The notes: a model not told the origin generated them from the sequence alone. DNA of 64,000 bases from Fictibacillus barbaricus (GCF_014635025.1 NZ_BMCE01000002.1:1054001-1118000), one strand, 5' to 3'; positions 34,887 to 44,661 are shown, counted from the first letter of the stretch. Numbers and translations are program-made.

Positions 34887-35633
34887 ATGAAACCTGTTAT
34901 TCAAACGAAAAACTTAACAAAATCGTACGGAAAGACACAAGTCTTAAAGAATATTGATCTGACCATCACAGAGGGTGAGTTCACCGCGATCATGGGACCA
35001 TCCGGTTCTGGAAAGACCACGTTGATGAACGTGTTATCGACTATTGATAAATTCTCGGGCGGAGATGTGTGGCTGGAGGAGCAATCGTTATTAGATCTGA
35101 ATAAAAAAGCGTTGCGTACCTTCCGCCAGGAACGAATGGGGTTTATCTTTCAGGATTATAACCTGCTCGATACATTGACGGTTAAGGAAAACATATTGCT
35201 TCCCCTTTCCCTTCGAAAATTCTCGACGGAGGAAATGGAAAAACGGCTGCGGCCTATTATAGAGGCGTTAGGAATTACTGACCTTCTAGACAAGTATCCT
35301 ACTGAAATATCAGGCGGACAAAAGCAGCGAACGGCATCAGCTCGTGCCATCATCACCAATCCTGCTATCGTTTTTGCGGATGAACCGACGGGTGCATTGG
35401 ACTCCCGTTCAGCCACCCAGCTGTTAGAGCAGCTGTCACATTTAAACCAAGCCTTTCAGACGACCATCCTGATGATCACACATGATCCGTATGCCGCAAG
35501 CTATTGTAAGCGGGTTGTCTTTTTAAGGGATGGCGGGATCGTGAACGAACTCTATAAAGGAGATCAGCAGCAAAAGGACTTCTTTGACCGTATCCTGACG
35601 ATACAAAGTGCCATGGGAGGAAATCAAAGGTGA
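34887..35633 (+). CDS. bceA: BceA-type ABC transporter ATP-binding protein
   Basis: A 248-residue MacB/BceA-type ATPase. Walker A is GPSGSGKTTLMN near residue 38, signature SGGQKQRTASARAI near 141-153, and Walker B IVFADEPTGALDS near 160. With the next gene it forms a transporter that protects lipid II cycle targets from peptide antibiotics and also signals to its histidine kinase. ATG 34887 follows AGGAGGAGGAG. The stop overlaps the permease start. The exact antibiotic cannot be told, though bacitracin-like compounds are usual for this group. Confidence 0.9.
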   Translation: MKPVIQTKNLTKSYGKTQVLKNIDLTITEGEFTAIMGPSGSGKTTLMNVLSTIDKFSGGDVWLEEQSLLDLNKKALRTFRQERMGFIFQDYNLLDTLTVKENILLPLSLRKFSTEEMEKRLRPIIEALGITDLLDKYPTEISGGQKQRTASARAIITNPAIVFADEPTGALDSRSATQLLEQLSHLNQAFQTTILMITHDPYAASYCKRVVFLRDGGIVNELYKGDQQQKDFFDRILTIQSAMGGNQR

Positions 35634-37594
35634 ACTTACTGACTCTAACATTTAGAAACGTTCAGCGCGATTTCCGGCTCTACACGATATATTTAGTGGC
35701 TATGATTACAGGGGTAATCATTCATTTCACGTTCTTATCGCTCAGTTACAACCAGGATATATTAGTGATGCTAAAGAACAAAGAGAGCTTTCAAATGGGT
35801 GTTACGATTGCCTCAGTGGTGATCTTCCTGTTTATTATTTTCTTTATTCTGTACGCGAACTCTTTCTTTATGAAGCAACGAAAAAAGGAGTTTGGATTGT
35901 ATCTGCTTTTAGGGATGAAAGAAAGCCAGGTTACGCTGATGGTATTTTTTGAATCGTTGTTGATCGGGGCTGTTTCTCTTGTTATAGGGATACTCCTTGG
36001 GGGCTTGTTGTCTAAATTCTTCGGGATGCTGTTGATGAATTTGATGCAGTATGACAATGTGATCACACTAAACTTCCCCATCCAGGCGATTGTTTTGACC
36101 ATCGTGCTGTTTCTGGGACTAACGGTTCTTACAAGTGTTCAGAGCTTCTTTTTGATCCGCCGGGTTCAGCTCGTTGAATTGTTTCACGCCAAAGAAAAGA
36201 TGGATAAACCGATTCCATCCTCTTTTACACTGGCAGCACTGTCCGTTGTGTTATTAGGAGCAGCCATTTTCCTTATCACAAGAGGCAGAGGCTCTAATGT
36301 TTGGCAAGATCATACGACCTTTGCAATGATTACCGTCACGATCGGGATGATTGGAGGCACCTACTTGTTCTTCCGTCAGTTTTCAGGCTGGCTGCTCCAG
36401 CGGATGAGTAAAAGCCCTCATTATTATAGAGGAAATAAACCATTATGGATCTCATCGCTCCGTTTTCAAGTAAGAGGCAACACATTAAACCTAACCTTTA
36501 TCTCGTTATTCAGTTCCGCTATCATTTTCCTGATCGGTTTCGTTGCCATCAATTACGCGGTCCAGTTTGAAGCGGTAGGAAGGAACCTGCCTAACGATAT
36601 TGCCTATCAGTCATTGGATGAGGAAACCAACAAAGATATTCAAACGGTCATAAAGGACTCCGAGCACACGGTTGAATACCACAGAACCATTTCGGGGATC
36701 CCGGGTAAGCCTGTCTCTGCTATGAGTCTTGCTTTTGACGAACCAGATTATTTTTCAAAAGACGTCCTTTTGTTTTCTGAAAAAGCATATAACGAGATCG
36801 TGGCATTGCGTGGAGACCCGGAAAAGATCAATCTGAAAGATGATGAAGCCGTTTCCCTTAGTCAAGGAACGGATTTCGCTAAAAGGTTGCCCAAAGGTCA
36901 GCAGCCACGCTTTCAGATCGAAGCAACAGAAAAGGTTACTGTTACCATCGTGGAAATGAAGGATTACGCCCTATTAGGCTGGGCGAGCGATCCGGAGGAA
37001 TCCATGCTGATCAAACCAGCTATCGTGGTAGTGTCAGATGAAGTTTATCAAGAACTTGCAGCTAACGTTCAGCCGATCCCTTTTGAGATCTATGAAATTG
37101 AAAACGAAAAACGGGCCGAATCCTTATCGAAGAAAATACACGATCTTATGGCCAAGAAAGAAGGAGCCTATTATTCTTCCTTCGCCGATGTGTATTCGAA
37201 ACAGATCGAGGGCTCTTCCCTGCTTCTGTTCTCTGCCACTTTTCTTGCGGTCATCGCGCTGTTTGCCTTAGCAAGTGTGATTTACTTCAAGCAATTGCGT
37301 GAAGCAACAGAAGAACAGAGACAATATTCGATTCTTCGCAAGTTAGGGACAGCCGACCGTGAGTTTAAGAGTGTGATCCGAAAACAGCTGTTCTTTGTTT
37401 TCTTCCCGCCTCTTGTTCTCGGCATGCTTCATGGCTGGCTCATTCTCAAATATTATATCTTGGATTCCATTCAGGATTTCCCTCAGATTACGAATATGAT
37501 CTGGCTCGTCTTTGCGGTTTACTTCGTTATCTATCTGTTGTTTTACCTGTCTTCCGCGAAGATCTACTTTAGAATCGTCAATCAAAGATACTAA
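35630..37594 (+). CDS. bceB: BceB-type ABC transporter permease
   Basis: A 654-residue FtsX-type permease with ten membrane segments: four before residue 190, one pair near 200-250, one near 290, the last three after 530. A large extracellular domain of about 200 residues (roughly 315-525), the hallmark of BceB proteins, is thought to bind the drug-lipid complex. GTG 35630 overlaps the ATPase stop. It converges on the bceS-like gene with a shared terminator. The order ATPase-permease then opposing kinase and regulator genes fits a Bce module. Confidence 0.9.
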   Translation: MNLLTLTFRNVQRDFRLYTIYLVAMITGVIIHFTFLSLSYNQDILVMLKNKESFQMGVTIASVVIFLFIIFFILYANSFFMKQRKKEFGLYLLLGMKESQVTLMVFFESLLIGAVSLVIGILLGGLLSKFFGMLLMNLMQYDNVITLNFPIQAIVLTIVLFLGLTVLTSVQSFFLIRRVQLVELFHAKEKMDKPIPSSFTLAALSVVLLGAAIFLITRGRGSNVWQDHTTFAMITVTIGMIGGTYLFFRQFSGWLLQRMSKSPHYYRGNKPLWISSLRFQVRGNTLNLTFISLFSSAIIFLIGFVAINYAVQFEAVGRNLPNDIAYQSLDEETNKDIQTVIKDSEHTVEYHRTISGIPGKPVSAMSLAFDEPDYFSKDVLLFSEKAYNEIVALRGDPEKINLKDDEAVSLSQGTDFAKRLPKGQQPRFQIEATEKVTVTIVEMKDYALLGWASDPEESMLIKPAIVVVSDEVYQELAANVQPIPFEIYEIENEKRAESLSKKIHDLMAKKEGAYYSSFADVYSKQIEGSSLLLFSATFLAVIALFALASVIYFKQLREATEEQRQYSILRKLGTADREFKSVIRKQLFFVFFPPLVLGMLHGWLILKYYILDSIQDFPQITNMIWLVFAVYFVIYLLFYLSSAKIYFRIVNQRY

Positions 37595-37604
37595 CATACA
37601 AAAA

Positions 37605-37635
37605 ACCGCAGCGACCCTCAAACGGTCATTGCGGT
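37605..37635. terminator. Shared terminator between bceB and bceS
   Basis: ACCGCAGCGACC (37605-37616) pairs with GGTCATTGCGGT (37624-37635), with two mismatches in the middle. It overlaps the end of the kinase gene and serves both strands. Confidence 0.8.
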
Positions 37636-38615
37636 TATTTGATATGGAGATAAGGATCATAGTTCTTTGGAAAGTGTATGATGAATTCGGTGTATTCTCC
37701 AGCTGTAGAAGTACAAGTAATATAGTGTCCCAGTTTTTTTGACAATTCCTGTGCCAAATATAACCCCATTCCCGTTGATTTCGTCTGTGTCCGTCCGTTC
37801 GTCCCGGAAAAGCCCCGATTAAAAATGCGAGGCAGATCCATCTTTTCAATGCCGATTCCATTATCACTAATCGTCAACTGTTTTTCCTGGGATGTTTCAT
37901 GAGTCTTAATGGTCACTTTCCCATTCTCTCCGGTGTATTTTAACGCATTCGAGATCAGCTGATTGAAGATGAACTGCAGCCACTTCCCATCGCTCTGAAC
38001 AGTGATTGGCTCTGCATCAAGCTGCAGACTTATCTTTTTAGATATGAATGATTTAGAATGAGCTCTTATCACCTTTTTGATCAGCTGATCCAATTCGCAG
38101 TTCTGAATATCATAATCCTGATGGAAGTTATCTAACTTTGAATAATACAAGGCTTGATCCACATAATGTTCGATTTTAGCTACTTCCTCTTGAAAACTTT
38201 TCAGGTCTACTTCCGTCTGCTCCATCAGCCGGAGTACAGAGATGGGTGTCTTGATTTCATGGAACCACGAAACAATAAAATCGTAGTACTCTTTCTGTTT
38301 ATCCTTAATCCGATTCAGATCTCTTATCTGATTTTTTTCCCTTTCATCCAGCAGCTGGCGGTAAAAAGCAGCTTCCAATGAAAGATTCTCGTACTCTTCT
38401 TCCTGCATATGGCGGATTACAGACAGGTTTCGCTGGTATCGGTAGATGAAGAATACGATCATGATGATCGCCGTCAGGGCAAGTCCATAAAAAAAGGTGT
38501 TCCAATTCCATGCCATGCCGGGGTCCGTATAGAATACCGCTGACATTATCAGCAGCATAAGAATGTACAAGATGATATATGGTCTTTCATAGTTTATGAA
38601 TTTGAAAAATCTCAT
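37635..38615 (-). CDS. bceS: BceS-type intramembrane-sensing histidine kinase
   Basis: A 326-residue kinase with only two N-terminal membrane helices (about 10-30 and 36-56) and almost no extracellular loop, typical of intramembrane-sensing kinases that rely on the partner transporter for detection. The phosphorylated His is in WFHEIKTPISVLRL near 118. ATP-binding motifs are NQLISNALKYTG, DNGIGIEKMDL, and GMGLYLAQELSKKLG. The start overlaps the regulator stop by four bases, indicating coupled translation. Confidence 0.9.
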   Translation of the reverse strand: MRFFKFINYERPYIILYILMLLIMSAVFYTDPGMAWNWNTFFYGLALTAIIMIVFFIYRYQRNLSVIRHMQEEEYENLSLEAAFYRQLLDEREKNQIRDLNRIKDKQKEYYDFIVSWFHEIKTPISVLRLMEQTEVDLKSFQEEVAKIEHYVDQALYYSKLDNFHQDYDIQNCELDQLIKKVIRAHSKSFISKKISLQLDAEPITVQSDGKWLQFIFNQLISNALKYTGENGKVTIKTHETSQEKQLTISDNGIGIEKMDLPRIFNRGFSGTNGRTQTKSTGMGLYLAQELSKKLGHYITCTSTAGEYTEFIIHFPKNYDPYLHIK

Positions 38616-39286
38616 TCGATGATGTACCCCAATCCTTTACGGGTTCCGATAAAATCATGGATCCCAACTCCAGAAATCTTTCGTCTTAGGCGATTGATGT
38701 TTACCGTCAGCGTGTTGTCATCCACAAATTGTTCTTCATTCCATAGTGCCTGCATCAGTTCTTCCCTGGAAACAATTTTACCTATTCTGCGCATCATCAT
38801 CTGCAGGATAATAAATTCATTTCGGGAAAGTTCGACCGTTTGCTGGCCTATTTGAATCGTGGAATTGGTTAGGTTTAACGTTAAATCTCGATGAACCAAT
38901 TTTAAGCTCTCATTATTTTGATAAGTGTAATTCCGGCGCAGCAAAGCACTGATCTTCGCTATAAGAACATCGAGATCAAATGGTTTCTGGATGAAATCAT
39001 CTCCGCCCATATTCATCGCCATGATGATATCCATGTTCTGATTCCGGGATGAAACGAAAATGATGGGGACCCGTGAGACGGCCCGAATTTGCTGGCACCA
39101 ATAAAAGCCATCAAAAGAAGGCAGATTAATATCCAATAGAATCAGATCCGGCTGAGCATTTTCGAAATCGGATAAGACCTGGTCAAACTCAGCGATCTCA
39201 ATAACGTCATACTTCCATTTTACTAACGTTTCAGCTACAATTTTTCTGATCTTAACATCATCTTCAACAATCATAATCTTAAACAT
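38612..39286 (-). CDS. bceR: BceR-type OmpR-family response regulator
   Basis: A 224-residue regulator. The receiver domain has acidic residues in IMIVEDD, phospho-Asp in LILLDINLPSFDGF near 53, Thr/Ser in PIIFVSSR and Lys in FIQKPFD. The winged-helix DNA-binding domain ends VNINRLRRKISG. It probably activates bceAB through the TGACA-N4-TGTAA site at 34797-34810. It is cotranscribed with the kinase. Confidence 0.9.
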   Translation of the reverse strand: MFKIMIVEDDVKIRKIVAETLVKWKYDVIEIAEFDQVLSDFENAQPDLILLDINLPSFDGFYWCQQIRAVSRVPIIFVSSRNQNMDIIMAMNMGGDDFIQKPFDLDVLIAKISALLRRNYTYQNNESLKLVHRDLTLNLTNSTIQIGQQTVELSRNEFIILQMMMRRIGKIVSREELMQALWNEEQFVDDNTLTVNINRLRRKISGVGIHDFIGTRKGLGYIIE

Positions 39287-39354
39287 AACAATCTCCCATT
39301 AGGATTCATTTCATATTTTCACTGTTGCCTAAATTATAGCATTGAATGATTAAG

Positions 39355-39391
39355 ACAAAAAATAACTATCCTCACGAGAAGGATAGTTATT
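39355..39391 (-). terminator. Terminator of the large secreted phosphoesterase gene
   Basis: AATAACTATCCT (39361-39372) pairs with AGGATAGTTATT (39380-39391). The minus-strand T-run lies at 39355-39362. Confidence 0.9.
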
Positions 39392-39397
39392 GTCTCT

Positions 39398-42300
39398 TTA
39401 TTGAATAGAGATTGCTTTCTCTGCTTCTGTGTCATTTGTTTCTACAGCTAATCGAATCTCTCCTTTTTGAATGGCAGTGAGCGTGCCTGTTGCTATGTTA
39501 AAAACAGCGATAAATTTGGTAGATTCCTTGGCTTTCTCTAAAGCTTCCCCTGTCCCAATAAAGAGATTTTCACTTCCGCTCCAATTGACGCTTGCCGGGT
39601 AGCACAGCGGGAAGTTAACGTTTCCTGCCTGATGACCGGTCGCTTTTACCTCTGCTGTCTCACCCACTGCAACCGATTCTGGTGCATCCATTGTTATACC
39701 TTCTAGAAGAGGATTTACCTCTGCACGTATCCATTCTGTGTCATGCACCGGACTTTGTTCGCTTGAACGATCTGGCCCGTTTGCTTTTGACTTAACAGGA
39801 GTTGGGTCGATGCCGAACATCGTCCATTCATGGAATCCGCCTTCCTCTGGCGGCCCATACGGGGCTTTTCCTGTCGGACCGACAACCATATACGGTACTC
39901 CGTCAACACGTTCCACATTTACCGTGTGGGCATGACCGGAAACATGGAGTACGCCTTTTCCGCCCGACTCTTCTCTAAATTCAGTCAGCCACTTCTCTAA
40001 TAGCTCTGCTTCTTTCCGGTCAGCGAGCTGGCTGTTCTGTGTGGAAAGAGGGTCCCTTGTCGGATGGTGCTCCATGACAACGATATTCTTGACCGCAGGA
40101 TCCTTCGCCGCATTCTCCAGCATGTGTTTAAATTCAACCAATTGGTCAAAATCGGAGGTGCGCAAACTGCCGGTCGATGAATCCATCAGGGCGAACTGTG
40201 TGCCTTTATGTGTAAAAAAGTAGTTGTTCTCTTCAAAATCATGAAGGAAGTTGTCCAGATTGCCTGTACCCATGATCTCATGGTTACCAGGGATATAATA
40301 GACCGGAAACTTGTCTCCTACCTCTTCTTCCAGGATCTTTTTAGCAAGTGCAAAGTCTTCCTTATACGCCGTATCAACGAAATCCCCGCCGATGATCAAA
40401 AACTCTGGGTCAGCCTTAACGATTTGTTGTAAGCTTTCTCTGGCAAGCCGAACTTGCTGGCTGTCCGGTGAACTGGCGATAAACTGGCTGTCCGCCATCA
40501 CGGCGAACTTCCAGCGGTCTTTCCCGATTTCAGCATTCTGCAGGACAATCGGATCCGGCTTTTCCGGGACAACTGGAACCTCCACGGAAGGGCTCACCTT
40601 AACGGTCAGATCATCATAGATAAGCTCATCTGTGTATTGCTTCGATTTATTGGTTTCAATGGCACCGATTGTCCTTAATTCAAGGGGATATTTCACTCCT
40701 GCCGGTACCGGTATCTCGATCTTCTTCCAGCCTGTCCACGTTACGTATGGGCCATAAAGATAATGGTTGCTCCCATCTGAACCTTTCGTTGTAAAAGACA
40801 TCCATTCTCCTTTGCCGTTCCCCTTCACCCAAAGGCCGATCGACTGCGGTTCACCCGGGAGAAACAGCGGACTAACCGGATGCACATTTGCTGTACGTGT
40901 TCCTGTCGACTTCGTAAAATCAAAATTTACTTTTATACCGTTGCCATTCGTTCCCGCTGCGGTTCCGATCACACCCGAACCACGCGCTGATGAAAACCGC
41001 CAGTCGGCCACTGTTTCCATCGCTGAAACATTTTCCGTTTTTAAGCCGACGGTTACAGGAAGAAACGCTTTTTTACCAAGGACGGTTGCTGTAACTAAGG
41101 CAGAACCTTCATTCACTTTTGGCAGTACGGAGAAATATCCGTCCTTGTCCGCTTTTATATCGATAATGGATGGGTCGTACGCTAAGCTGACATCTTCGGG
41201 CTCAATCGGTGCAGAATATCCGTTCTTGTCATACCCCTTTACATAAAACCGGCCTGTTGCTCCTTCTGCCAGACCCAGTCTATCAACATCGGGTTCAATC
41301 CGCTTTAATTTGTCTAATACGGTAACAGGGTTTGTACCTTTTACCGACTGGTTCTGTGCCTCTATTTCCGCTTTACCTGGTTTTGCGGCATGAAGGATAC
41401 CGTTATCCCCGAGCTTGCCAACGTCGCCAGGCAGAGCTTGCCATTTCACTTGTCCGGTTTCAACGTGATCGTAAACATTATCATACCCTTTGGCAGCAAA
41501 TTTCCTTGTAAGCTCAGGGAAAACACGGTCCGCGTTTTCGATTTCCGATTCGGTAGAAACGTTCAAACCAAAAAGGTTACCATTCCCCTTCTCTGTAAAA
41601 AGTCCGATCCCATTTGGGACGGCTCGCTCTACACCATCAGATGGACTGTTGACGATGTCAACATGATCCTCACCAGGTGTACGGGCAACCATCGTCGTAG
41701 ATCCGCCGCCATCCAGATTGATCGCATGATGAGCGCCGAACTCCTTCATCAGTTCTGCAAATTCATAGAGTGTCATACCACGGCTATCGGTTTGTCTGCC
41801 ATCGACGATAACGAAGTACATCTGTTTTCCGTCAGCCGAGAAACCGACGGCTGTACGTGGGGCTAATACGGAATTGTCTACGTTTTGCACTTCCCCATTT
41901 TTTACAAGTACAGGATTTCCGCCAATCGCGAATTCAAAGGGGTTGCCATTAGAGACCTTTGGTTCATAATTGATTGCAATTTCCTGTCCTGTGGTTAATT
42001 GCTGCAGAGTCGCCGCTCCTGCATCACGCCCGATCAGAACAAGCGTGTCTTCAGGAATTTCTTCATCCGAAATGCCAGATCGGCTCTCTGTTACTTTTCC
42101 ATTCTGTATTCTTACCTCATGGACAGATTTACTGCTTCCAGCGACTCCACTTCGAGCAGCTGTTCCCCAAAAGGAGGAATATAAGCCAATTCCATTGACC
42201 GGTATGCTGTACTGGTTAAATGCCGTTAGCGGATGCGTCTTTCCATTAAAGATCATGGACCCATCCAGTAGAAGATCGGCAATCTGCCCGAGTCCGTTCG

Positions 42301-42811
42301 TATCTACTCCTACAGACTTCTCCCTTCCGGAAGTCGCCCCTTTTAGAATCTTGCCATCTTGAACCTCTGCACCAATGGTTGCCTTTGTTCCGTTGATGTC
42401 AAAAAAGTCGCCGTTTACGCCAGCGATTGCCCCTTCGCGCTTGGCAGTTTCGGATAGAGGCTCAGCTTTTGACACAACGCCTGGATGAAGAATATCTGCA
42501 TAAACGGAGCCGTTTGCCAGATCCACTTTCATCATTTCCCCGTTCAGCCATCCACGGGCATCAAATCGTTCAAAGGTTGTTAATTGCACACCGTCACCAA
42601 TAGGTTCTGTATGTTGATCGGTAACAAGCGTTATTCCTTTCTCACTTTCAATAACAGATTGGGGTTCATCATGTTTGGATGATTGTGCTGGACGTTCTTC
42701 CAGAATACGGACCTGCGTTTCCTCAGGTGTTTCTGCAAGAACCTGATGCATCGAACTGAATGACAAAGAGACCGAGAGCGAGCCAACGAGTAAATACCGC
42801 AGCTTTTTCAC
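39398..42811 (-). CDS. Secreted phosphodiester glycosidase (NAGPA) / metallophosphoesterase fusion
   Basis: A 1137-residue exported protein with signal peptide (MKKLRYLLVGSLSVSLSFSS, cleavage after VLA). Residues about 60-415 form a NAGPA-type domain (GVNGDFFDING; AINLDGGGSTTMVAR), known for phosphodiester glycosidase activity. About 430-600 look like Ig/Big repeats, 610-750 a jelly-roll carbohydrate-binding type. A calcineurin-like domain follows with DSQF, GGDFVDTAYK, PGNHEIMG and VSGHAHTVNVERV (about 780-1010). A last domain covers 1050-1137. It probably works on cell-wall or extracellular glycophosphates. Its base composition is less AT-rich than the defence region. No sorting motif is seen. 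Confidence 0.85.
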   Translation of the reverse strand: MKKLRYLLVGSLSVSLSFSSMHQVLAETPEETQVRILEERPAQSSKHDEPQSVIESEKGITLVTDQHTEPIGDGVQLTTFERFDARGWLNGEMMKVDLANGSVYADILHPGVVSKAEPLSETAKREGAIAGVNGDFFDINGTKATIGAEVQDGKILKGATSGREKSVGVDTNGLGQIADLLLDGSMIFNGKTHPLTAFNQYSIPVNGIGLYSSFWGTAARSGVAGSSKSVHEVRIQNGKVTESRSGISDEEIPEDTLVLIGRDAGAATLQQLTTGQEIAINYEPKVSNGNPFEFAIGGNPVLVKNGEVQNVDNSVLAPRTAVGFSADGKQMYFVIVDGRQTDSRGMTLYEFAELMKEFGAHHAINLDGGGSTTMVARTPGEDHVDIVNSPSDGVERAVPNGIGLFTEKGNGNLFGLNVSTESEIENADRVFPELTRKFAAKGYDNVYDHVETGQVKWQALPGDVGKLGDNGILHAAKPGKAEIEAQNQSVKGTNPVTVLDKLKRIEPDVDRLGLAEGATGRFYVKGYDKNGYSAPIEPEDVSLAYDPSIIDIKADKDGYFSVLPKVNEGSALVTATVLGKKAFLPVTVGLKTENVSAMETVADWRFSSARGSGVIGTAAGTNGNGIKVNFDFTKSTGTRTANVHPVSPLFLPGEPQSIGLWVKGNGKGEWMSFTTKGSDGSNHYLYGPYVTWTGWKKIEIPVPAGVKYPLELRTIGAIETNKSKQYTDELIYDDLTVKVSPSVEVPVVPEKPDPIVLQNAEIGKDRWKFAVMADSQFIASSPDSQQVRLARESLQQIVKADPEFLIIGGDFVDTAYKEDFALAKKILEEEVGDKFPVYYIPGNHEIMGTGNLDNFLHDFEENNYFFTHKGTQFALMDSSTGSLRTSDFDQLVEFKHMLENAAKDPAVKNIVVMEHHPTRDPLSTQNSQLADRKEAELLEKWLTEFREESGGKGVLHVSGHAHTVNVERVDGVPYMVVGPTGKAPYGPPEEGGFHEWTMFGIDPTPVKSKANGPDRSSEQSPVHDTEWIRAEVNPLLEGITMDAPESVAVGETAEVKATGHQAGNVNFPLCYPASVNWSGSENLFIGTGEALEKAKESTKFIAVFNIATGTLTAIQKGEIRLAVETNDTEAEKAISIQ

Positions 42812-43159
42812 AATTTTTCCTCCTAAAAAAGATTTGTTATTCCTATTAAATCAAATATGTATGAATTTCAAATGAGGCTTTTGTAAAGTTTGGAAGTAGA
42901 TGAATAAATAGGAAAAAGGACCTTATTGGACCGTAATTCCAAGCCTTTTAACGAACGAAACTGCACATAATTGGTTAATAAAATTCAAAAACGACCAGAT
43001 TCCTATCTGATCGTTTCTACTTCTTAATATTCAATAGTTTTATAAAAAAATAGTGGCCTTATGCTCTTTAACCCTTCATTGAGTGACCACAAAGGGATTC
43101 ATACTAGTTTCTATATCCGGTTTTCCATGGAAATCAGGTCAACTGCACTTTTGGCACGA
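42812..43159. other. Intergenic region with terminator-like hairpin
   Basis: On the minus strand AACGATCAGAT and TCTGGTCGTT (42989-43015 region) form a stem followed by T-rich sequence. It could end transcripts from the ABC-2-type gene, about 145 bases after its stop. Nothing else is evident. Confidence 0.5.
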
Positions 43160-44359
43160 TTAAATGATTACTCTACTATCAGTTGGGAGTTCTTTTAATG
43201 GATCACGTTTTAAAGCAGAACCTAGTATGATTAAAATGCTCACAGTTCCAATCCAAATAAGGACAGATAAAGGTGAATTCCAGGTCAATCCTTTATCGAA
43301 GAAGAACAATTCTCGAAGACCTTCAACCATAAATCGCATTGGCAGCCATGAGTAAATCCAATCTCTATAAAAAGAAGACATCATTTCAGGAGCTAACGCA
43401 AGCAATGGTGCACCAAAGAAAAGGATTAAGACAAAAATAGGTATACCCTTTATGCCTAACAACGAAAGTACCGCTGTTATCATTAAGAAAAAGCTAAAAC
43501 ACGTAATAGATAAGAATAGTGCTGTATCCGCAAATTGTGGAATATGTAGTCCTACCATCGCATCCGCCAGCCAAGTCAACCCAAAACCAACTACAAGGGC
43601 AACAATAGCACCTATTAAAATTTGTCCTGTCTTTGCAGCTAGGTTCTCTTGACGGGTTCTAATCGCTAATTTGCTGACAGCCATAAAGATAATAGCCGCA
43701 CTCGCAATACTTCCCATCCATAATGGTTGGAATAAGGAAACAGGAGCATTGCCGTTTGCACTATTCGTACCGATTTCATTAACATTTGTGATTTTTCTTG
43801 CAATAGGGGCTGCTAGGCTGGACGCCTGATTGGCTGTTAAACGTGTACCTTGTTTTTCAAATTCATCAAGAAGTTGGGTACGAACTTTGTTGTTCATGTT
43901 GTCAACTACACCATTCAATATTTGTCCAGCCATTGAAGCAGCAGCTGTATGCATGCCTTGATTTATATAAATCTGAACTTCTGGTGAAGAAGGTGTTGGA
44001 GTCTGTAAAGTAGCTTGCTTCGCACTAAAATCTTTTGGAATTACTAATGCTGCATAGTACTTTTGATTATCTAATCCGATTTGTACTTCTTCCGTGCTTC
44101 CTACTTCCATCCATTTTACAACGGGGGCTTCATCCGATGCCTTTTTTGACGTGTTTTGTATCATTTCAACAATTGTTTGCCCCATATTCATCTTGGGTTG
44201 ATCAGGTATTTGTATTCCTTGATCTTCATTAACAACGGCAATGGGCAAATTTTCCGGTTGAGGTTGGACCGATGGAAACAGTGTCAGTGAAAAAATAAAT
44301 ATGATTGCCAACGCTATGATTGGTGATAACAATACCAGCTTGTTTTTAAAAATATTCAT
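43160..44359 (-). CDS. YhgE/Pip-like ABC-2-type membrane protein
   Basis: A 399-residue membrane protein with one N-terminal transmembrane helix, a 170-residue extracellular region with the typical LPIAVVNEDQGIQIP strand and coil-like stretches, then five or so C-terminal membrane segments. This matches ABC-2 transporter/YhgE-Pip (DUF3533-like) proteins that act in export or toxin delivery. No ATPase gene is adjacent. A 34-bp palindrome 125-158 bases upstream suggests control by a TetR-family repressor not in this window. ATG 44359 follows GGAGGG. Confidence 0.78.
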   Translation of the reverse strand: MNIFKNKLVLLSPIIALAIIFIFSLTLFPSVQPQPENLPIAVVNEDQGIQIPDQPKMNMGQTIVEMIQNTSKKASDEAPVVKWMEVGSTEEVQIGLDNQKYYAALVIPKDFSAKQATLQTPTPSSPEVQIYINQGMHTAAASMAGQILNGVVDNMNNKVRTQLLDEFEKQGTRLTANQASSLAAPIARKITNVNEIGTNSANGNAPVSLFQPLWMGSIASAAIIFMAVSKLAIRTRQENLAAKTGQILIGAIVALVVGFGLTWLADAMVGLHIPQFADTALFLSITCFSFFLMITAVLSLLGIKGIPIFVLILFFGAPLLALAPEMMSSFYRDWIYSWLPMRFMVEGLRELFFFDKGLTWNSPLSVLIWIGTVSILIILGSALKRDPLKELPTDSRVII

Positions 44360-44483
44360 GTTTTTTTATCCCTCCGTTTACTCATAAAAACGTTCCTATT
44401 TAATCTTTTTTTGTTTTGTAGATTGTTCCGAAATTAGAGAGTATGGCATTTTATATATTGTTGCTTTTGGGCCAATCCTATCG

Positions 44484-44517
44484 ATAGAATGAGTGAGTAA
44501 TTACTCACTCATTCTAT
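44484..44517. promoter_or_regulatory. 34-bp perfect palindrome, probable TetR-family operator
   Basis: ATAGAATGAGTGAGTAA (44484-44500) is followed immediately by its exact complement (44501-44517). The core GAGTAATTACTC is typical of TetR/AcrR operators. A second, shorter copy lies at 44550-44568. Confidence 0.75.
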
Positions 44518-44549
44518 TTATACAACCAGACAAACGCAATGTCAACAGA

Positions 44550-44568
44550 AAATGAGTGATTACTCACT
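44550..44568. promoter_or_regulatory. Second operator copy
   Basis: AATGAGTGATTACTCACTT repeats the core of the 34-bp palindrome with one change; the centres are about 59 bases apart. Two sites suggest cooperative repression of the gene starting at 44359. Confidence 0.65.
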
Positions 44569-44635
44569 TTATTCTTTATTCGCCTTAATTATGCTCCTTT
44601 CTTGAAAGGTACGGCTTGTTTTTTCCACAAACACT

Positions 44636-44661
44636 AAAAAGCACGCGCGAAGCGTGCTTTT
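44636..44661. terminator. Terminator hairpin
   Basis: AAAAAGCACGC pairs with GCGTGCTTTT around a short loop. It is downstream of the nag operon terminator on the minus strand, or could end a short plus-strand transcript from the operator region. Confidence 0.75.

Noticed and set aside
37343-37867. 174-codon minus-strand ORF
   Set aside because: Covers the end of bceB, the shared terminator and part of bceS in a wrong frame; no start signal.
40767-41246. 159-codon ORF on the plus strand
   Set aside because: Lies wholly antisense to the well-supported secreted phosphoesterase gene, has no ribosome site, and its translation is low-complexity.
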